Assembly (NCBI GenBank): GCA_031555505.1
Contig: JAVBUH010000032.1
Coordinates: forward strand, 1-57,192
DNA: 57,192 nucleotides
Direction of reading: 5' to 3'
From: JAJDIA01 sp031555505
GTDB lineage: Bacteria; Bacteroidota; Bacteroidia; Bacteroidales; Tannerellaceae
Each line of letters opens with the position of its first letter. Position 1 is the first letter of the stretch. The notes beneath the pieces were generated by a model. It ran no database searches, was not told where the DNA came from, and saw only the letters and a list, made by a program, of their open reading frames with translations. A program made the translations under genes and the position numbers. Shown here piece after piece: positions 42,079-50,918 of the stretch.

Positions 42079-43056
42079 ATGAGAGAGCTGAAAACCAAAT
42101 ACGCCGGCCTTACGCTTCGCAACCCGATCATCGTGGGAAGCTCCGGGCTGACAACCAAGGCGGAACGTAATAAAGAATTTGAAAAAGCAGGCGCAGGGGC
42201 AATCGTACTCAAATCGTTGTTTGAAGAACAGATCGAAATGCAGGGTGATGTATTGATCGACTCGTCTGATTTCCCCGAAGCAGTAGACTATGTACGCCAG
42301 TATGTAAAGGCCAACCAGGTAAATAATCACCTCGAACTGATCCAATCCACCAAAGAATGTTGTACCATCCCCGTCATTGCCAGTATCAACTGCTATAAGG
42401 CGGATGCGTGGATAGACTTTGCCCGTCAGATCGAAATAGCCGGCGCTGATGCATTGGAACTGAACATCTTCCAGCTGCAAACCGACTATGGTTACAACTT
42501 TGAGAAAGCACGCAAATCCTATATCGATATCATACGCCGCGTGAAGGATACGGTTTCTATCCCCGTGGTCATCAAAATCGGTAAGTATTTCAGCAATGTG
42601 CCCGATATCGTGGAAACACTGAAAGTAAACGGCGCTGATGGCGTGGTATTGTTCAACCGTTTCTATCAGCCCGACATTGATATCAATAAACTGCAACTGG
42701 TTTCGGGCAACGTATTCAGTAGCCATTCCGACCTGAGTGATACGATCCGCTGGACTGCGCTCGTGTCCGGCAAGGTACCAGGTATCGACATCGCCGCCTC
42801 TACCGGGGTACACGATTGGGAAGACGTGATCAAATGCCTCCTAGCCGGCGCTTCTACCGTACAGCTTTGCAGCGCTTTGTATAATTGCGGCAACGAGATC
42901 ATCTCGCAGATCATCACCTGCATGGAAGAATGGATGCATCATGCCAACTTCCAATCCGTCTCCCAGTTCCGCGGTCGTCTCAACTATGCCAACATCCCCG
43001 ATCCGGCCATGTACGAACGTTCGCAGTTCATGAAATACTTCTCTAACCGCGACTGA
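42079..43056 (+). CDS. Dihydroorotate dehydrogenase-like flavoprotein
   Basis: 325 residues with an FMN-binding barrel: LRNPIIVGSSGLT, AGAGAIVLKSLFEEQ, PVIASINCYKADAW, DALELNIFQLQTD and GVHDWEDVIKCLLAGAS. It resembles DHOD class 1 and the PreA half of dihydropyrimidine dehydrogenase, but lacks obvious partner genes (no pyr genes here), so it is kept as DHOD-like. Substrate uncertain. Confidence 0.85.
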   Translation: MRELKTKYAGLTLRNPIIVGSSGLTTKAERNKEFEKAGAGAIVLKSLFEEQIEMQGDVLIDSSDFPEAVDYVRQYVKANQVNNHLELIQSTKECCTIPVIASINCYKADAWIDFARQIEIAGADALELNIFQLQTDYGYNFEKARKSYIDIIRRVKDTVSIPVVIKIGKYFSNVPDIVETLKVNGADGVVLFNRFYQPDIDINKLQLVSGNVFSSHSDLSDTIRWTALVSGKVPGIDIAASTGVHDWEDVIKCLLAGASTVQLCSALYNCGNEIISQIITCMEEWMHHANFQSVSQFRGRLNYANIPDPAMYERSQFMKYFSNRD

Positions 43057-43143
43057 TCAGCCCCCCATCCTCAACCCACCGGGCAATGATACCATGCATC
43101 GGTCGCCGGATATGCATCGGGTGTGCATACTGGCTTATTGCAC

Positions 43144-43175
43144 AGCCCGCACAACTTGAATGTGCAACGGGCTTT
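43144..43175. terminator. Hairpin between converging genes
   Basis: agccc-gcaca pairs with tgtgc-gggct with a 3-base bulge (43144-43173), followed by only a few T. It may be a weak terminator of the DHOD-like gene. The same gap has atgcatcgg twice (43094-43102, 43112-43120). Confidence 0.35.
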
Positions 43176-43230
43176 CCAAATGCGTAAGTCTGCGCTTTCA
43201 GTATTGTAAGCGTGCTGCTCCGAACGTATC

Positions 43231-44502
43231 TTACCGGATCATATCAAAGCCCGTGTAGGGAACGAGGGCTTGGGGGATGCGGATACCGTCGGGTGTCTGG
43301 TTGTTTTCCAGCAGGGCGGCCACGATACGGGGAAGAGCCAGGGCGCTGCCGTTGAGTGTGTGGCAGAGTTGGATCTTCTTGTTGTCGTCGCGGTAGCGGC
43401 ATTTGAGGCGGTTGGCCTGGTAGCTTTCGAAGTTGGATACGGAGCTTACTTCCAGCCAGCGTTCCTGGGCTTTGGAATAGACTTCAAAATCGAACGTAAT
43501 CGCCGATGTGAAGCTCATATCTCCACCGCAGAGGCGCAGGATACGCCAGGGCAGTTCCAGTTTGTCTACCAACGACTGTACATAATCCACCATTTCGCGG
43601 AGTGATTCATACGAATGTTCGGGGGTATCGATCCGCACGATCTCTACTTTGTCGAACTGATGCAGGCGGTTCAATCCACGTACATCCTTGCCGTATGAAC
43701 CGGCTTCGCGGCGGAAGCAGGCTGAATAGGCGGTATTTTTAACGGGCAGTTCCGCTTCGTTCAGGATCACATCCCGGTAGATGTTGGTGACGGGCACTTC
43801 GGCGGTAGGGATCAAGTATAGATCGTCGGCCGAAGCGTAATACATCTGCCCTTCCTTGTCGGGCAGCTGGCCGGTACCGTAACCGGAATCGGCATTGACC
43901 ACGTAAGGAGGTTGTATTTCGAGATAACCGGCTTCGCGTGCATTGTCGAGGAAGAAATTGATCAGTGCCCGTTGCAGACGGCAACCATATCCTTTATATA
44001 CCGGAAAACCGGCGCCGGTGATCTTGACACCGAGTTCAAAGTCGATCAGGTCGTATTTCTTGGCCAGTTCCCAGTGCGGTATAGCGCCTTCATACAGCTC
44101 GGGAATTACGCCTCCGGCCTTTTCAATCACATTATCTTCGGCTACGCGTCCTTCAGGCACAGAGTCGTGCGGCAGGTTGGGCATCAGCACCAGGAGGTTC
44201 TGCATTTCCTGTTCAGCAGCAACTTTAGCTTCTTCCAGCGATTTATTGGCTTCCTTCATTTCGGCCACTTTCGCACGGGCGGCCTCGGCTTCATCCTTTT
44301 TCCCTTCCTTCATCAGCATACCGATGGATTTGGAGAGTTGGTTCAGCTCGGCCAGGTTGGCATCCAGCGTTGTCTGGCTGTTGCGGCGTACCTTATCCGA
44401 TTCAATTACTTTCCCGATGATTTCCCGGGCATCGAAATGCTTTTTTGCCAACCGGCGGATTACTTCCTCCGGGTTCTCCGTGATAACTTTGAGCGTCAAC
44501 AT
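43231..44502 (-). CDS. serS: Seryl-tRNA synthetase
   Basis: 423 residues, class II aminoacyl-tRNA synthetase that charges tRNA-Ser. The N-terminal 100 residues form the long coiled-coil arm (LNQLSKSIGMLMKEGKKDEA). Motif 2 (FRREAGSYGKDVRGLNRLHQ) and motif 3 (NGSALALPRIVAALLEN) are clear. A 90-base leader with an inverted repeat separates it from its promoter. Confidence 0.97.
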   Translation of the reverse strand: MLTLKVITENPEEVIRRLAKKHFDAREIIGKVIESDKVRRNSQTTLDANLAELNQLSKSIGMLMKEGKKDEAEAARAKVAEMKEANKSLEEAKVAAEQEMQNLLVLMPNLPHDSVPEGRVAEDNVIEKAGGVIPELYEGAIPHWELAKKYDLIDFELGVKITGAGFPVYKGYGCRLQRALINFFLDNAREAGYLEIQPPYVVNADSGYGTGQLPDKEGQMYYASADDLYLIPTAEVPVTNIYRDVILNEAELPVKNTAYSACFRREAGSYGKDVRGLNRLHQFDKVEIVRIDTPEHSYESLREMVDYVQSLVDKLELPWRILRLCGGDMSFTSAITFDFEVYSKAQERWLEVSSVSNFESYQANRLKCRYRDDNKKIQLCHTLNGSALALPRIVAALLENNQTPDGIRIPQALVPYTGFDMIR

Positions 44503-44549
44503 ACTATCTTTAGCTTATTTATATTCTCTTATTTTCAATTGTGCGAAGC

Positions 44550-44588
44550 AACGAGTTTGCATGTTAAAACAAATCTATCGCACTCGTT
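44550..44588 (-). promoter_or_regulatory. Inverted repeat in serS leader
   Basis: aacgagt (44550-44556) is repeated inverted as actcgtt (44582-44588) within the predicted serS leader. It would form a 7-pair stem with a 25-base loop near the 5' end of the message. No T-box features were recognised. Confidence 0.4.
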
Positions 44589-44597
44589 TTCAGCCTG

Positions 44598-44605
44598 CAA
44601 ATGTA
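44598..44605 (-). promoter_or_regulatory. Predicted -7 box, serS
   Basis: On the minus strand the bases read TACATTTG; transcription would start near 44591. Confidence 0.5.
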
Positions 44606-44642
44606 CGCACAATTACCTATTATCCCTCATCCTGCAAGTGAT

Positions 44643-45179
44643 TTATTTCACCCTGCCACCGGTGATCCATGAGCGGGTAAAATAAGGTTCGCTGAGACTG
44701 CTCACCATTACACCACGTGAGGTACTGGTATGAATAAAACGACCATTCTTCAGGTAGATACCCACATGATCAGGCACTTTGCGGCTACCGCTGCCGGTTC
44801 TGAAAAACACCAGGTCGCCTTCCTGCAGTTTGTCACGACCTACTTTCCTGCAGTTGTACTTCAGCATATCGGCCGATGAGCGTTTCAGTTGCTTCCCGTA
44901 AATCTCGCGGTAAATAATCGCCACGAAGCCGGAGCAGTCTACACCTTTCTTTGTGCTGCCGCCCAAGCGGTGGGGAACACCCAGCCACCTGGCACCTTCA
45001 TTATATAAATAGATATTATCGTCTGGGGTAATGCGTACGCCATAGAGGCGCGAGAGCTCTTTCGGCCCCTTGAAATCGGCAGGCAGTATGACCTGTTGCT
45101 TCTTGCTTCCGCACGATACGAGCAACAAACCAAGTACCGCCAGCAGCAAATAGCCGGATTGACAAGTATAAGATTTCAT
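44643..45179 (-). CDS. NlpC/P60 family cell-wall hydrolase, lipoprotein
   Basis: 178 residues with a lipoprotein signal peptide ending in LLVSC (Cys23). The catalytic Cys82 lies in KGVDCSGFV, with His138 (PDHVGIYL) and His150 (FIHTSTSRG). Such enzymes cut peptide bonds in peptidoglycan stems. An upstream ATG at 45215 is open, but the start at 45179 (MKSYTCQSGYLLL) gives a normal signal peptide. It stands alone. Confidence 0.93.
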   Translation of the reverse strand: MKSYTCQSGYLLLAVLGLLLVSCGSKKQQVILPADFKGPKELSRLYGVRITPDDNIYLYNEGARWLGVPHRLGGSTKKGVDCSGFVAIIYREIYGKQLKRSSADMLKYNCRKVGRDKLQEGDLVFFRTGSGSRKVPDHVGIYLKNGRFIHTSTSRGVMVSSLSEPYFTRSWITGGRVK

Positions 45180-45238
45180 CTCTGTATAAAGCCCGGCACC
45201 ACTGACGTGGCGCATAATTATAGAATAACATTTTATAT

Positions 45239-45284
45239 CCAGGGGCTTACACCCCTGGCTACGGACAAGATACCGCTAAAGCGG
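45239..45284. repeat. REP-like palindromic element
   Basis: Two adjacent palindromes: ccagggg/cccctgg (45239-45245, 45252-45258) and ccgct/agcgg (45273-45277, 45280-45284). Such twin short hairpins resemble dispersed intergenic REP elements. The first could also serve as a weak terminator of the bamD-rpoZ-DUF4293 operon, which ends at 45298. Confidence 0.5.
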
Positions 45285-45297
45285 CATTCGGCGTAAA

Positions 45298-45759
45298 CTA
45301 ACGCAGGCGGTTGAGCGAACGCACCAGGACTTCGTCGGCACCGATGCTGCGGATAGCCAGATAGTTGAGGATCAACGCTATCAGCGGGAACGAAAGTGCA
45401 AATTTGACGCTAACCTGTGCCCCTTCCAGTTGCCCCTTGAATGTCCAGAGGTAAAAGCCGAAGAGGGCATAGAAGCCAACCATCAGCAAGGCATTATAGA
45501 TGCAAAAGCGGATTTGCAGCATACGCTTTTTATAGAGGAAGATAGTAACCAGCGCCAACAGCGAGATGATGGCCGCCAGGGCAAACAGCCCCCAGGTGGC
45601 ATACACCAGTTCGGGCGTACTGAGGGTGGTAGTAAGGCCGGTCACGTCAAATGAAAATAGCTGGCCGGCCGTCTGGATCATCGCCAGCGGCAGGAACAAC
45701 AGGGCAACTGTCAGAGCGACAATCACCAATAAATAGACGGTTTGTATACGTTGTATCAT
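45298..45759 (-). CDS. DUF4293 membrane protein
   Basis: 153 residues with four membrane helices (IQTVYLLVIVALTVALLFL; LVYATWGLFALAAIISLL; YNALLMVGFYALFGFYLW; VKFALSFPLIALILNYLAI). It is a family found almost only in Bacteroidetes and usually next to rpoZ and bamD, as here. No function is known; no catalytic motif is visible. Confidence 0.92.
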   Translation of the reverse strand: MIQRIQTVYLLVIVALTVALLFLPLAMIQTAGQLFSFDVTGLTTTLSTPELVYATWGLFALAAIISLLALVTIFLYKKRMLQIRFCIYNALLMVGFYALFGFYLWTFKGQLEGAQVSVKFALSFPLIALILNYLAIRSIGADEVLVRSLNRLR

Positions 45760-45843
45760 GGTGTGCAGATGTATGTAATGGGCAAGGGACTGCCAACGAT
45801 TCCATTAACAGTCCCCTACCGATCGTTAGAAACGAATGGCTAA

Positions 45844-46176
45844 TTAAAAATTATTCTTTTCCTTTGCCGGATTCTTATGGTATACCTTACCTTCCAGGTA
45901 TTCCTGGGTAGCGATCAGGGTAGCCTTCGGCAGTTTTTCGTAGTAACGGGAGATCTCAATCTGTTCCCGGTTTTCAAAAACTTCTTCCAGGTTGTCGTTG
46001 TATGAAGCAAACTCCTGCAGTTTCTTTTCCAGGTCGCCTTTCATTTCCTGAGAGATCTGGTTGGCGCGTTTGCCTACCACCATGACGGTTTCGTAAACAT
46101 TACCGGTATCTTCCGACATTTTCATCATGTCGCGGGTCACTGTGTTGGAAGGTGCATTTGATTTTCTGTAATCCAT
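45844..46176 (-). CDS. rpoZ: RNA polymerase omega subunit
   Basis: 110 residues of the Bacteroidetes omega/Rpb6 type: APSNTVTRDMMKMSEDTGNV and VVGKRANQISQEMKGDLEKKL are the core. It helps assembly of the polymerase. The start at 46176 (MDYRKSNAPSN) fits relatives better than the ATG 12 bases upstream. It lies between bamD and DUF4293 in the usual order. Confidence 0.95.
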   Translation of the reverse strand: MDYRKSNAPSNTVTRDMMKMSEDTGNVYETVMVVGKRANQISQEMKGDLEKKLQEFASYNDNLEEVFENREQIEISRYYEKLPKATLIATQEYLEGKVYHKNPAKEKNNF

Positions 46177-46204
46177 ATATGCTATCAATTAATAAATAAC
46201 GGGT

Positions 46205-47014
46205 TTAATACGAATCGGTGATCCGCGAACTGGCATAATCGTAGAAGCGTTTTACCTGCTTCGTATATTTACCTTCGGGATACTCGTTCATGTAATTATA
46301 ATACTCGTCCACTACATCGCGGTAACGTCCCTGCAGTTTCTCTTCCACACTGACCACGGCCAGCTCATATTTGGAATTGATCATCAGGAACATAAACTCT
46401 TCGCGGTATTTGGAGTAAGGATAGTTCTTCAGGGCGTTCTGGGCGGTGATCACACTCGACAGGTAATTGTTGCCCATATAGGTACCCAGGTTGAAGTACA
46501 GGCGGGTAGCCTGTAATTCTTTCAAAGCCAGCTTTTCCTGTAACTCAAACAGGATATCCTGCGCCTGGGCAGCCCGTTCGCTTTGCGGATAATATTCCAT
46601 GTAGAACTGTAACTGCTCGATCGCTTTGTATGTCTGCGACTGGTCCAGCTCAGGGATAGGCGAATCAAGGTATAACCCGTAGCCGGAGTAGTAGCGCGCT
46701 AACTCGGCATACTCCCCTTTCGGGTACGTATTATAATAGGTTTCAAAATACTGGGAAGCCGTCTGGTAGTCTTTCTGTCCATAGTAGCTCTGGGCAAGCA
46801 GGTAAAGAGATTCCTCTGCATACTGCATGCCCCGGAAAATGGGATACAGTTCTTCCAGTAATGTAGCCGAACGGCTATACTTCTTCTCGTTAAAGTATTT
46901 CTTGGCGTATGAATACTTTAACTCATAGTCAGTACTCTTCAGGATTTTATTGTACTCCCCGCAGGAAGACAGCAAAACCACCATCATCATCAATCCAACC
47001 GCAACCTTTTTCAT
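46205..47014 (-). CDS. bamD: Outer membrane assembly lipoprotein BamD
   Basis: 269 residues. Lipoprotein signal ends LLSSC (Cys18). The mature part has TPR-like helical repeats (YSYAKKYFNEKKYSRSATLL, YAEESLYLLAQSYYGQKDY, SQYFETYYNTYPKGEYAELA). BamD works with BamA to insert barrel proteins into the outer membrane. First gene of the bamD-rpoZ-DUF4293 group. Confidence 0.95.
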   Translation of the reverse strand: MKKVAVGLMMMVVLLSSCGEYNKILKSTDYELKYSYAKKYFNEKKYSRSATLLEELYPIFRGMQYAEESLYLLAQSYYGQKDYQTASQYFETYYNTYPKGEYAELARYYSGYGLYLDSPIPELDQSQTYKAIEQLQFYMEYYPQSERAAQAQDILFELQEKLALKELQATRLYFNLGTYMGNNYLSSVITAQNALKNYPYSKYREEFMFLMINSKYELAVVSVEEKLQGRYRDVVDEYYNYMNEYPEGKYTKQVKRFYDYASSRITDSY

Positions 47015-47033
47015 TCAAAATGCATTTAGCGGG

Positions 47034-47041
47034 CAAAGTTA
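47034..47041 (-). promoter_or_regulatory. Predicted -7 box, bamD operon
   Basis: On the minus strand the bases read TAACTTTG, 20 bases before the bamD start. Confidence 0.55.
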
Positions 47042-47081
47042 GTGCATACTTGGCAATTTATGAAACACAAAACGTTAATAT

Positions 47082-47507
47082 TTATAACTTATACAGGTCG
47101 CTTGCCGCCAAAAGTTTCAATTTATTGGCTTTTAATACCTCCACGCACTTGTCGATATTGTCGGGACGGATGATGACGTGCGCCGCATCTCCTTCCGAAA
47201 AAGCGTACATATATTCTACAAAGATACCTTCAGCGGTGATGATTTCCATGGCCCGGGCCAAGGATCCGGGATCGTTGGGGCAGATCAGGCACACTACATC
47301 CGTGACGCTTACGCCGTACAGTTTTTCGCGAAGCACTTCGATCGCTTTTTCCGTATCAGACACAATGAGGCGCAGGATGCCGAAATCGGAATTTTCAGAT
47401 ACCGTAAAGGCGGTCATATTGATACCGGCGTCGCCCAGTATACGGGCTACTTCGGTAAAGCGGCCTTTCTTATTTTCCAGAAAGATGGAGAGTTGTTTGA
47501 TTAGCAT
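47082..47507 (-). CDS. Tandem ACT-domain protein
   Basis: 141 residues, two ACT domains (about 1-70 and 71-141): QLSIFLENKKGRFTEVARIL in the first and VVCLICPNDPGSLARAMEII in the second. ACT domains bind amino acids and regulate enzymes. The gene starts 12 bases after the phenylacetate-CoA ligase gene, so it may sense an aromatic or other amino acid for that pathway. Confidence 0.9.
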   Translation of the reverse strand: MLIKQLSIFLENKKGRFTEVARILGDAGINMTAFTVSENSDFGILRLIVSDTEKAIEVLREKLYGVSVTDVVCLICPNDPGSLARAMEIITAEGIFVEYMYAFSEGDAAHVIIRPDNIDKCVEVLKANKLKLLAASDLYKL

Positions 47508-47519
47508 AGCATTTTATTA

Positions 47520-48827
47520 TTATTGGTTATACAAATGACGATTGTCTTGTACATGCCGGGCCTTACCCTGGCTGCGCTCGATGCTGCGCGGCTCCATAAT
47601 TTTGATATCGGGATGGATACCCACCACATTCTGGATACGACCGGCGATCTTCTTCTTCAGGGCGATGATTTTGTTCATTTCGTCCGAATAGTATTCCTGG
47701 CGAAGCTCTACCTGTACCTGGAAGGTGTCGGTATTGTTCACACGGTCTACCACAATGAAGTAGTGCGCTTCAAACTCGGGCATTTCGAGGATCACGGATT
47801 CTACCTGCGACGGGAAGACATTCACACCGCGGATGATGAGCATATCGTCGCTACGTCCGAGGATACGGTTCATGCGCACGGCTGTACGGCCGCATGCACA
47901 CTTTTCGTAGTTGAGTGAAGTGAGGTCGCGCGTACGGTAACGGATCATCGGCATCCCTTCGCGGGTAAGGGTAGTAAATACCAGTTCACCGGTCTGACCG
48001 GGTTCGACGGGCTGGAGTGTGTTCGGATCTACGATCTCAGGGAAGAAATGGTCTTCCCACAGATGCGTACCGTGCTGAAACTCGCATTCGCCGCCTACGC
48101 CCGGGCCACAGATCTCTGTCAGCCCGTAAATATCGTAGGCCTTAATACGCAGTTTTTCTTCCAGTTCTTTCCGCATGTTTTCTGTCCAGGGTTCGGCACC
48201 GAATATACCGACACGCAATTGGAATTCGTCCATCGGCATACCGGATTCGCGGATTGACTCGGCCAGGAACAGGGCATACGACGGCGTGCAGGCCAGGGCT
48301 TTGGCCCCAAAATCGTGCATCAACTGAAGCTGCTTCTGCGTATTACCGCTACTCATCGGGATCACCGTCCCTCCGATATTTTCCATCCCGTAGTGAACAC
48401 CAAGACCACCGGTGAACAGCCCGTATCCGTATGACACCTGTAACATATCGTGCTTGGAAAGACCGTAGGCCGTGAGGCAGCGGGCCACCACATCCGACCA
48501 GGTAGAGAGGTCTTTACGGGTAGAACCGACTACGATCGGTTGTCCCGTTGTGCCCGACGAAGCGTGCAGACGCACAATTTCCGACATGGGGACGGCCATC
48601 AGTCCAAATGGATAATTGTCGCGCAGGTCTTGTTTCACCGTGAAAGGCAGCTTTACAATGTCGTCGATCGAACGGATATCGTTCGGTGTCAGATCCATTT
48701 CCTGCATTTTACGGCGATAGAAAGGTGAATTATGATAGGCATGCTCTACTATATTCTTCAACCGGTAACTCTGCAACTTCCGCATATCGTCGCGGTTCAT
48801 ACACTCAATCATCTCATTCCAGATCAT
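47520..48827 (-). CDS. paaK: Phenylacetate-CoA ligase
   Basis: 435 residues of the adenylate-forming superfamily. LHASSGTTGQPIVVGSTR is the phosphate-binding loop, GAEPW and YDIYGLTEICGPG are substrate/AMP-site motifs, and a Lys-containing C-terminal domain ends it. It activates phenylacetate (or a similar aryl acid) with CoA. In Bacteroidetes it is usually near indolepyruvate oxidoreductase genes, which are not in the window. Exact substrate unproven. Confidence 0.93.
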   Translation of the reverse strand: MIWNEMIECMNRDDMRKLQSYRLKNIVEHAYHNSPFYRRKMQEMDLTPNDIRSIDDIVKLPFTVKQDLRDNYPFGLMAVPMSEIVRLHASSGTTGQPIVVGSTRKDLSTWSDVVARCLTAYGLSKHDMLQVSYGYGLFTGGLGVHYGMENIGGTVIPMSSGNTQKQLQLMHDFGAKALACTPSYALFLAESIRESGMPMDEFQLRVGIFGAEPWTENMRKELEEKLRIKAYDIYGLTEICGPGVGGECEFQHGTHLWEDHFFPEIVDPNTLQPVEPGQTGELVFTTLTREGMPMIRYRTRDLTSLNYEKCACGRTAVRMNRILGRSDDMLIIRGVNVFPSQVESVILEMPEFEAHYFIVVDRVNNTDTFQVQVELRQEYYSDEMNKIIALKKKIAGRIQNVVGIHPDIKIMEPRSIERSQGKARHVQDNRHLYNQ

Positions 48828-49050
48828 GGCATTCTTATTTCTTTTAGTTATTCTTTTGATGGTTTTACACGCAAATAGTCAATACAGGCTGCAAAGTAAG
48901 CGTTTTTTATCAACAAAGGCACACGGTTGATAGCAAGAAATCGTACGAATGCGGGTGGAGATGAAAGAAAAAAGCAATTTAACATAGGGTATCCGGTCGC
49001 TCGGCGATCTAAGGAGTGTACAAGCAAAAATCAGTATAAACACAGTCAAT

Positions 49051-50316
49051 ATGAAAACTTTTGGTAAACAAACAGCAAGATTTTTCCTGACAGCCCTCTT
49101 GAGCATGGGCATGATGGCCGTACAGGCGCAGGAAGAAACAGTGGAAGAAGCCTACATCACCGTTAGCGGTGTGGTGAAAGACCAGCAAAACAAAAAGAAG
49201 CTGGAGTATGTCAACGTATCCGTTCCCGGCACCAACATTGGAACAATCACCAACAGCGACGGTGCATTTGCCATCAAGGTGCGGAAATCGGTGAATGCCT
49301 CCAACATTCTGGTATCACACATTGGATACATGAATTCGCTCGTTCCGGTAAACGGTCGCGACCTGAGCGATCTCACCGTATGGATGCTCCCTAATAATAA
49401 TGTACTGGAAGATCTGATAGTGCGTGCACGAGACCCGCGGTTTATCGTGGAAGAAGCTATCAGCAAGATTGGCGTCAACTACAGCCGCTTGAACAATCTC
49501 TATACCGGCTTCTACCGTGAGACAGCACAAAAAGGCCGCCGCTACATTAATATATCCGAAGCCGTGATCGATATCTATAAAACGCCGTATACCGACACGG
49601 ATATCAACCGCGACCGCGTGCAGATATTCAAAGGACGCAAACTGCTGAGCCAGCGGGCCAGCGACACGCTGGTGGTAAAACTGCTGGGTGGCCCTAACCT
49701 GTCTATATTCGTAGATATCGTCAAGAACCCGGATTTGTTGCTCGACAGTGAAACGCTGGGGTACTACTCCTTCAAGATGGAAGAAAGCGTGATGCTGGAC
49801 AACCGTCAGCACTATGTGATCCGCTTCATCCCGCAAGCGATCCTCCCCTACGCGTTGTATGAAGGCAAGTTGTTCATTGACAAAGAAAAACTCTCCTTTA
49901 CCCGGGCCGAGTTCAACCTGAGTATGGACGACCGTAATAAGGCCACGCAGGCTATCCTGAAAAAGAAACCGTTTGGGTTGCATTTCCGCCCGCTGGAAGT
50001 ATCCTTCCTGGTGACCTACAAGGAACAGGATGGCATCACCTACCTCAGCTATATCCGGAACGAAGTGCGTTTCCGCTGCGACTGGAAAAAGAAACTGTTT
50101 GCCACCAACTATTCCATCACCTCCGAAATGGTAGTGACAGATGGGAAGGAAGCCGATACAAACATCCCATATAGGATGTCTTTCAAGTCCAGCCAGTCCC
50201 TGTCGGACAAAGTGGTAGACTTTGCAGATGAGAACTTCTGGGGAGCCTACAATATTATCGAGCCGACCGAATCGTTGGAATCGGCTGTCAATAAACTTAA
50301 AAAACAACAAAACTGA
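49051..50316 (+). CDS. Carboxypeptidase-regulatory-like protein (no receptor barrel)
   Basis: 421 residues. Signal peptide (FFLTALLSMGMMAVQAQ), then a carboxypeptidase-regulatory-like domain at about 33-115 (ISGVVKD-type strand, VSVPGTNIGTITNSDGAFAI) and a C-terminal region of about 300 residues rich in strands (YTGFYRETAQKGRRYINISE). The latter is shared with the protein at 51793-53361; both end alike (FWGAYNIIEPTESLESAVNKL versus FWDNFNIISPEEQLTDAINKI). It is not a TonB-dependent receptor: no plug or barrel is present. The 222-base gap upstream shows nothing else clear. Function unknown. Confidence 0.85.
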   Translation: MKTFGKQTARFFLTALLSMGMMAVQAQEETVEEAYITVSGVVKDQQNKKKLEYVNVSVPGTNIGTITNSDGAFAIKVRKSVNASNILVSHIGYMNSLVPVNGRDLSDLTVWMLPNNNVLEDLIVRARDPRFIVEEAISKIGVNYSRLNNLYTGFYRETAQKGRRYINISEAVIDIYKTPYTDTDINRDRVQIFKGRKLLSQRASDTLVVKLLGGPNLSIFVDIVKNPDLLLDSETLGYYSFKMEESVMLDNRQHYVIRFIPQAILPYALYEGKLFIDKEKLSFTRAEFNLSMDDRNKATQAILKKKPFGLHFRPLEVSFLVTYKEQDGITYLSYIRNEVRFRCDWKKKLFATNYSITSEMVVTDGKEADTNIPYRMSFKSSQSLSDKVVDFADENFWGAYNIIEPTESLESAVNKLKKQQN

Positions 50317-50336
50317 TTGTTCAGATAGATTTTTTG

Positions 50337-50344
50337 TAATTTTG
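50337..50344 (+). promoter_or_regulatory. Predicted -7 box, sigma-FecR-STN operon
   Basis: TAATTTTG fits TAnnTTTG, with a TTG at 50317-50319. Transcription would start about 20 bases before the sigma gene. Confidence 0.5.
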
Positions 50345-50369
50345 ATGTGTTAGATCTTACAGACCGGTC

Positions 50370-50918
50370 ATGCTGAACGACGTACTCATAGTGAAAAGTA
50401 TTAAGGAGGGAGATATCAAAGCCTTTGAATCTGTCTTCAAGCAATACTATCATCCCCTGTGTATGTATGCCGCCAGCCTGACCGGACGTATGGATGCCGC
50501 CGAAGAGATTGTGCAGGAATTATTCTATATCTGCTGGAAAGAACGGGAACACCTGCAGATGTTCCATTCGCTGAAAAGCTATCTGTATGCCGCCGTGCGT
50601 AACAATTCTTTCCAGTACCTGGAACATCAGGAAGTGAAAAACCGGTATCGGGAGGTTGTCTTGTCAGCCGAACAAAACGGCAACAGTTCTCCGCTGGAAC
50701 AGATGGAATATAAGGAACTGCAATCTATCATCAACCGTACCCTGCTACACCTGCCCGAACGTAGGCAACGCATCTTCCGGATGCACCGGTTCGAAGGCTT
50801 GAAATATGCCGAAATAGCCACTGAGCTCTCCCTGTCTGTCAAAACCGTGGAAGCCGAAATGACTAAGGCGCTGCAGGCGTTGCGGAAAGAAATCGAAAAT
50901 TATACCCATATAGCATGA
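50370..50918 (+). CDS. ECF sigma factor, FecI-like
   Basis: 182 residues. Region 2 shows FESVFKQYYHPLCMYAASL and LFYICWKEREHL; region 4 shows HLPERRQRIFRMHRFEG and a helix-turn-helix (YAEIATELSLSVKTVEAEM). It belongs to the Bacteroidetes FecI-like group, held inactive by FecR. The next gene overlaps its end by four bases and encodes that anti-sigma factor. Confidence 0.95.
   Translation: MLNDVLIVKSIKEGDIKAFESVFKQYYHPLCMYAASLTGRMDAAEEIVQELFYICWKEREHLQMFHSLKSYLYAAVRNNSFQYLEHQEVKNRYREVVLSAEQNGNSSPLEQMEYKELQSIINRTLLHLPERRQRIFRMHRFEGLKYAEIATELSLSVKTVEAEMTKALQALRKEIENYTHIA

Noticed and set aside
41920..42813. 297-residue antisense frame across the DHOD-like gene
   Set aside because: Overlaps two clear genes on the other strand and has no domain features.
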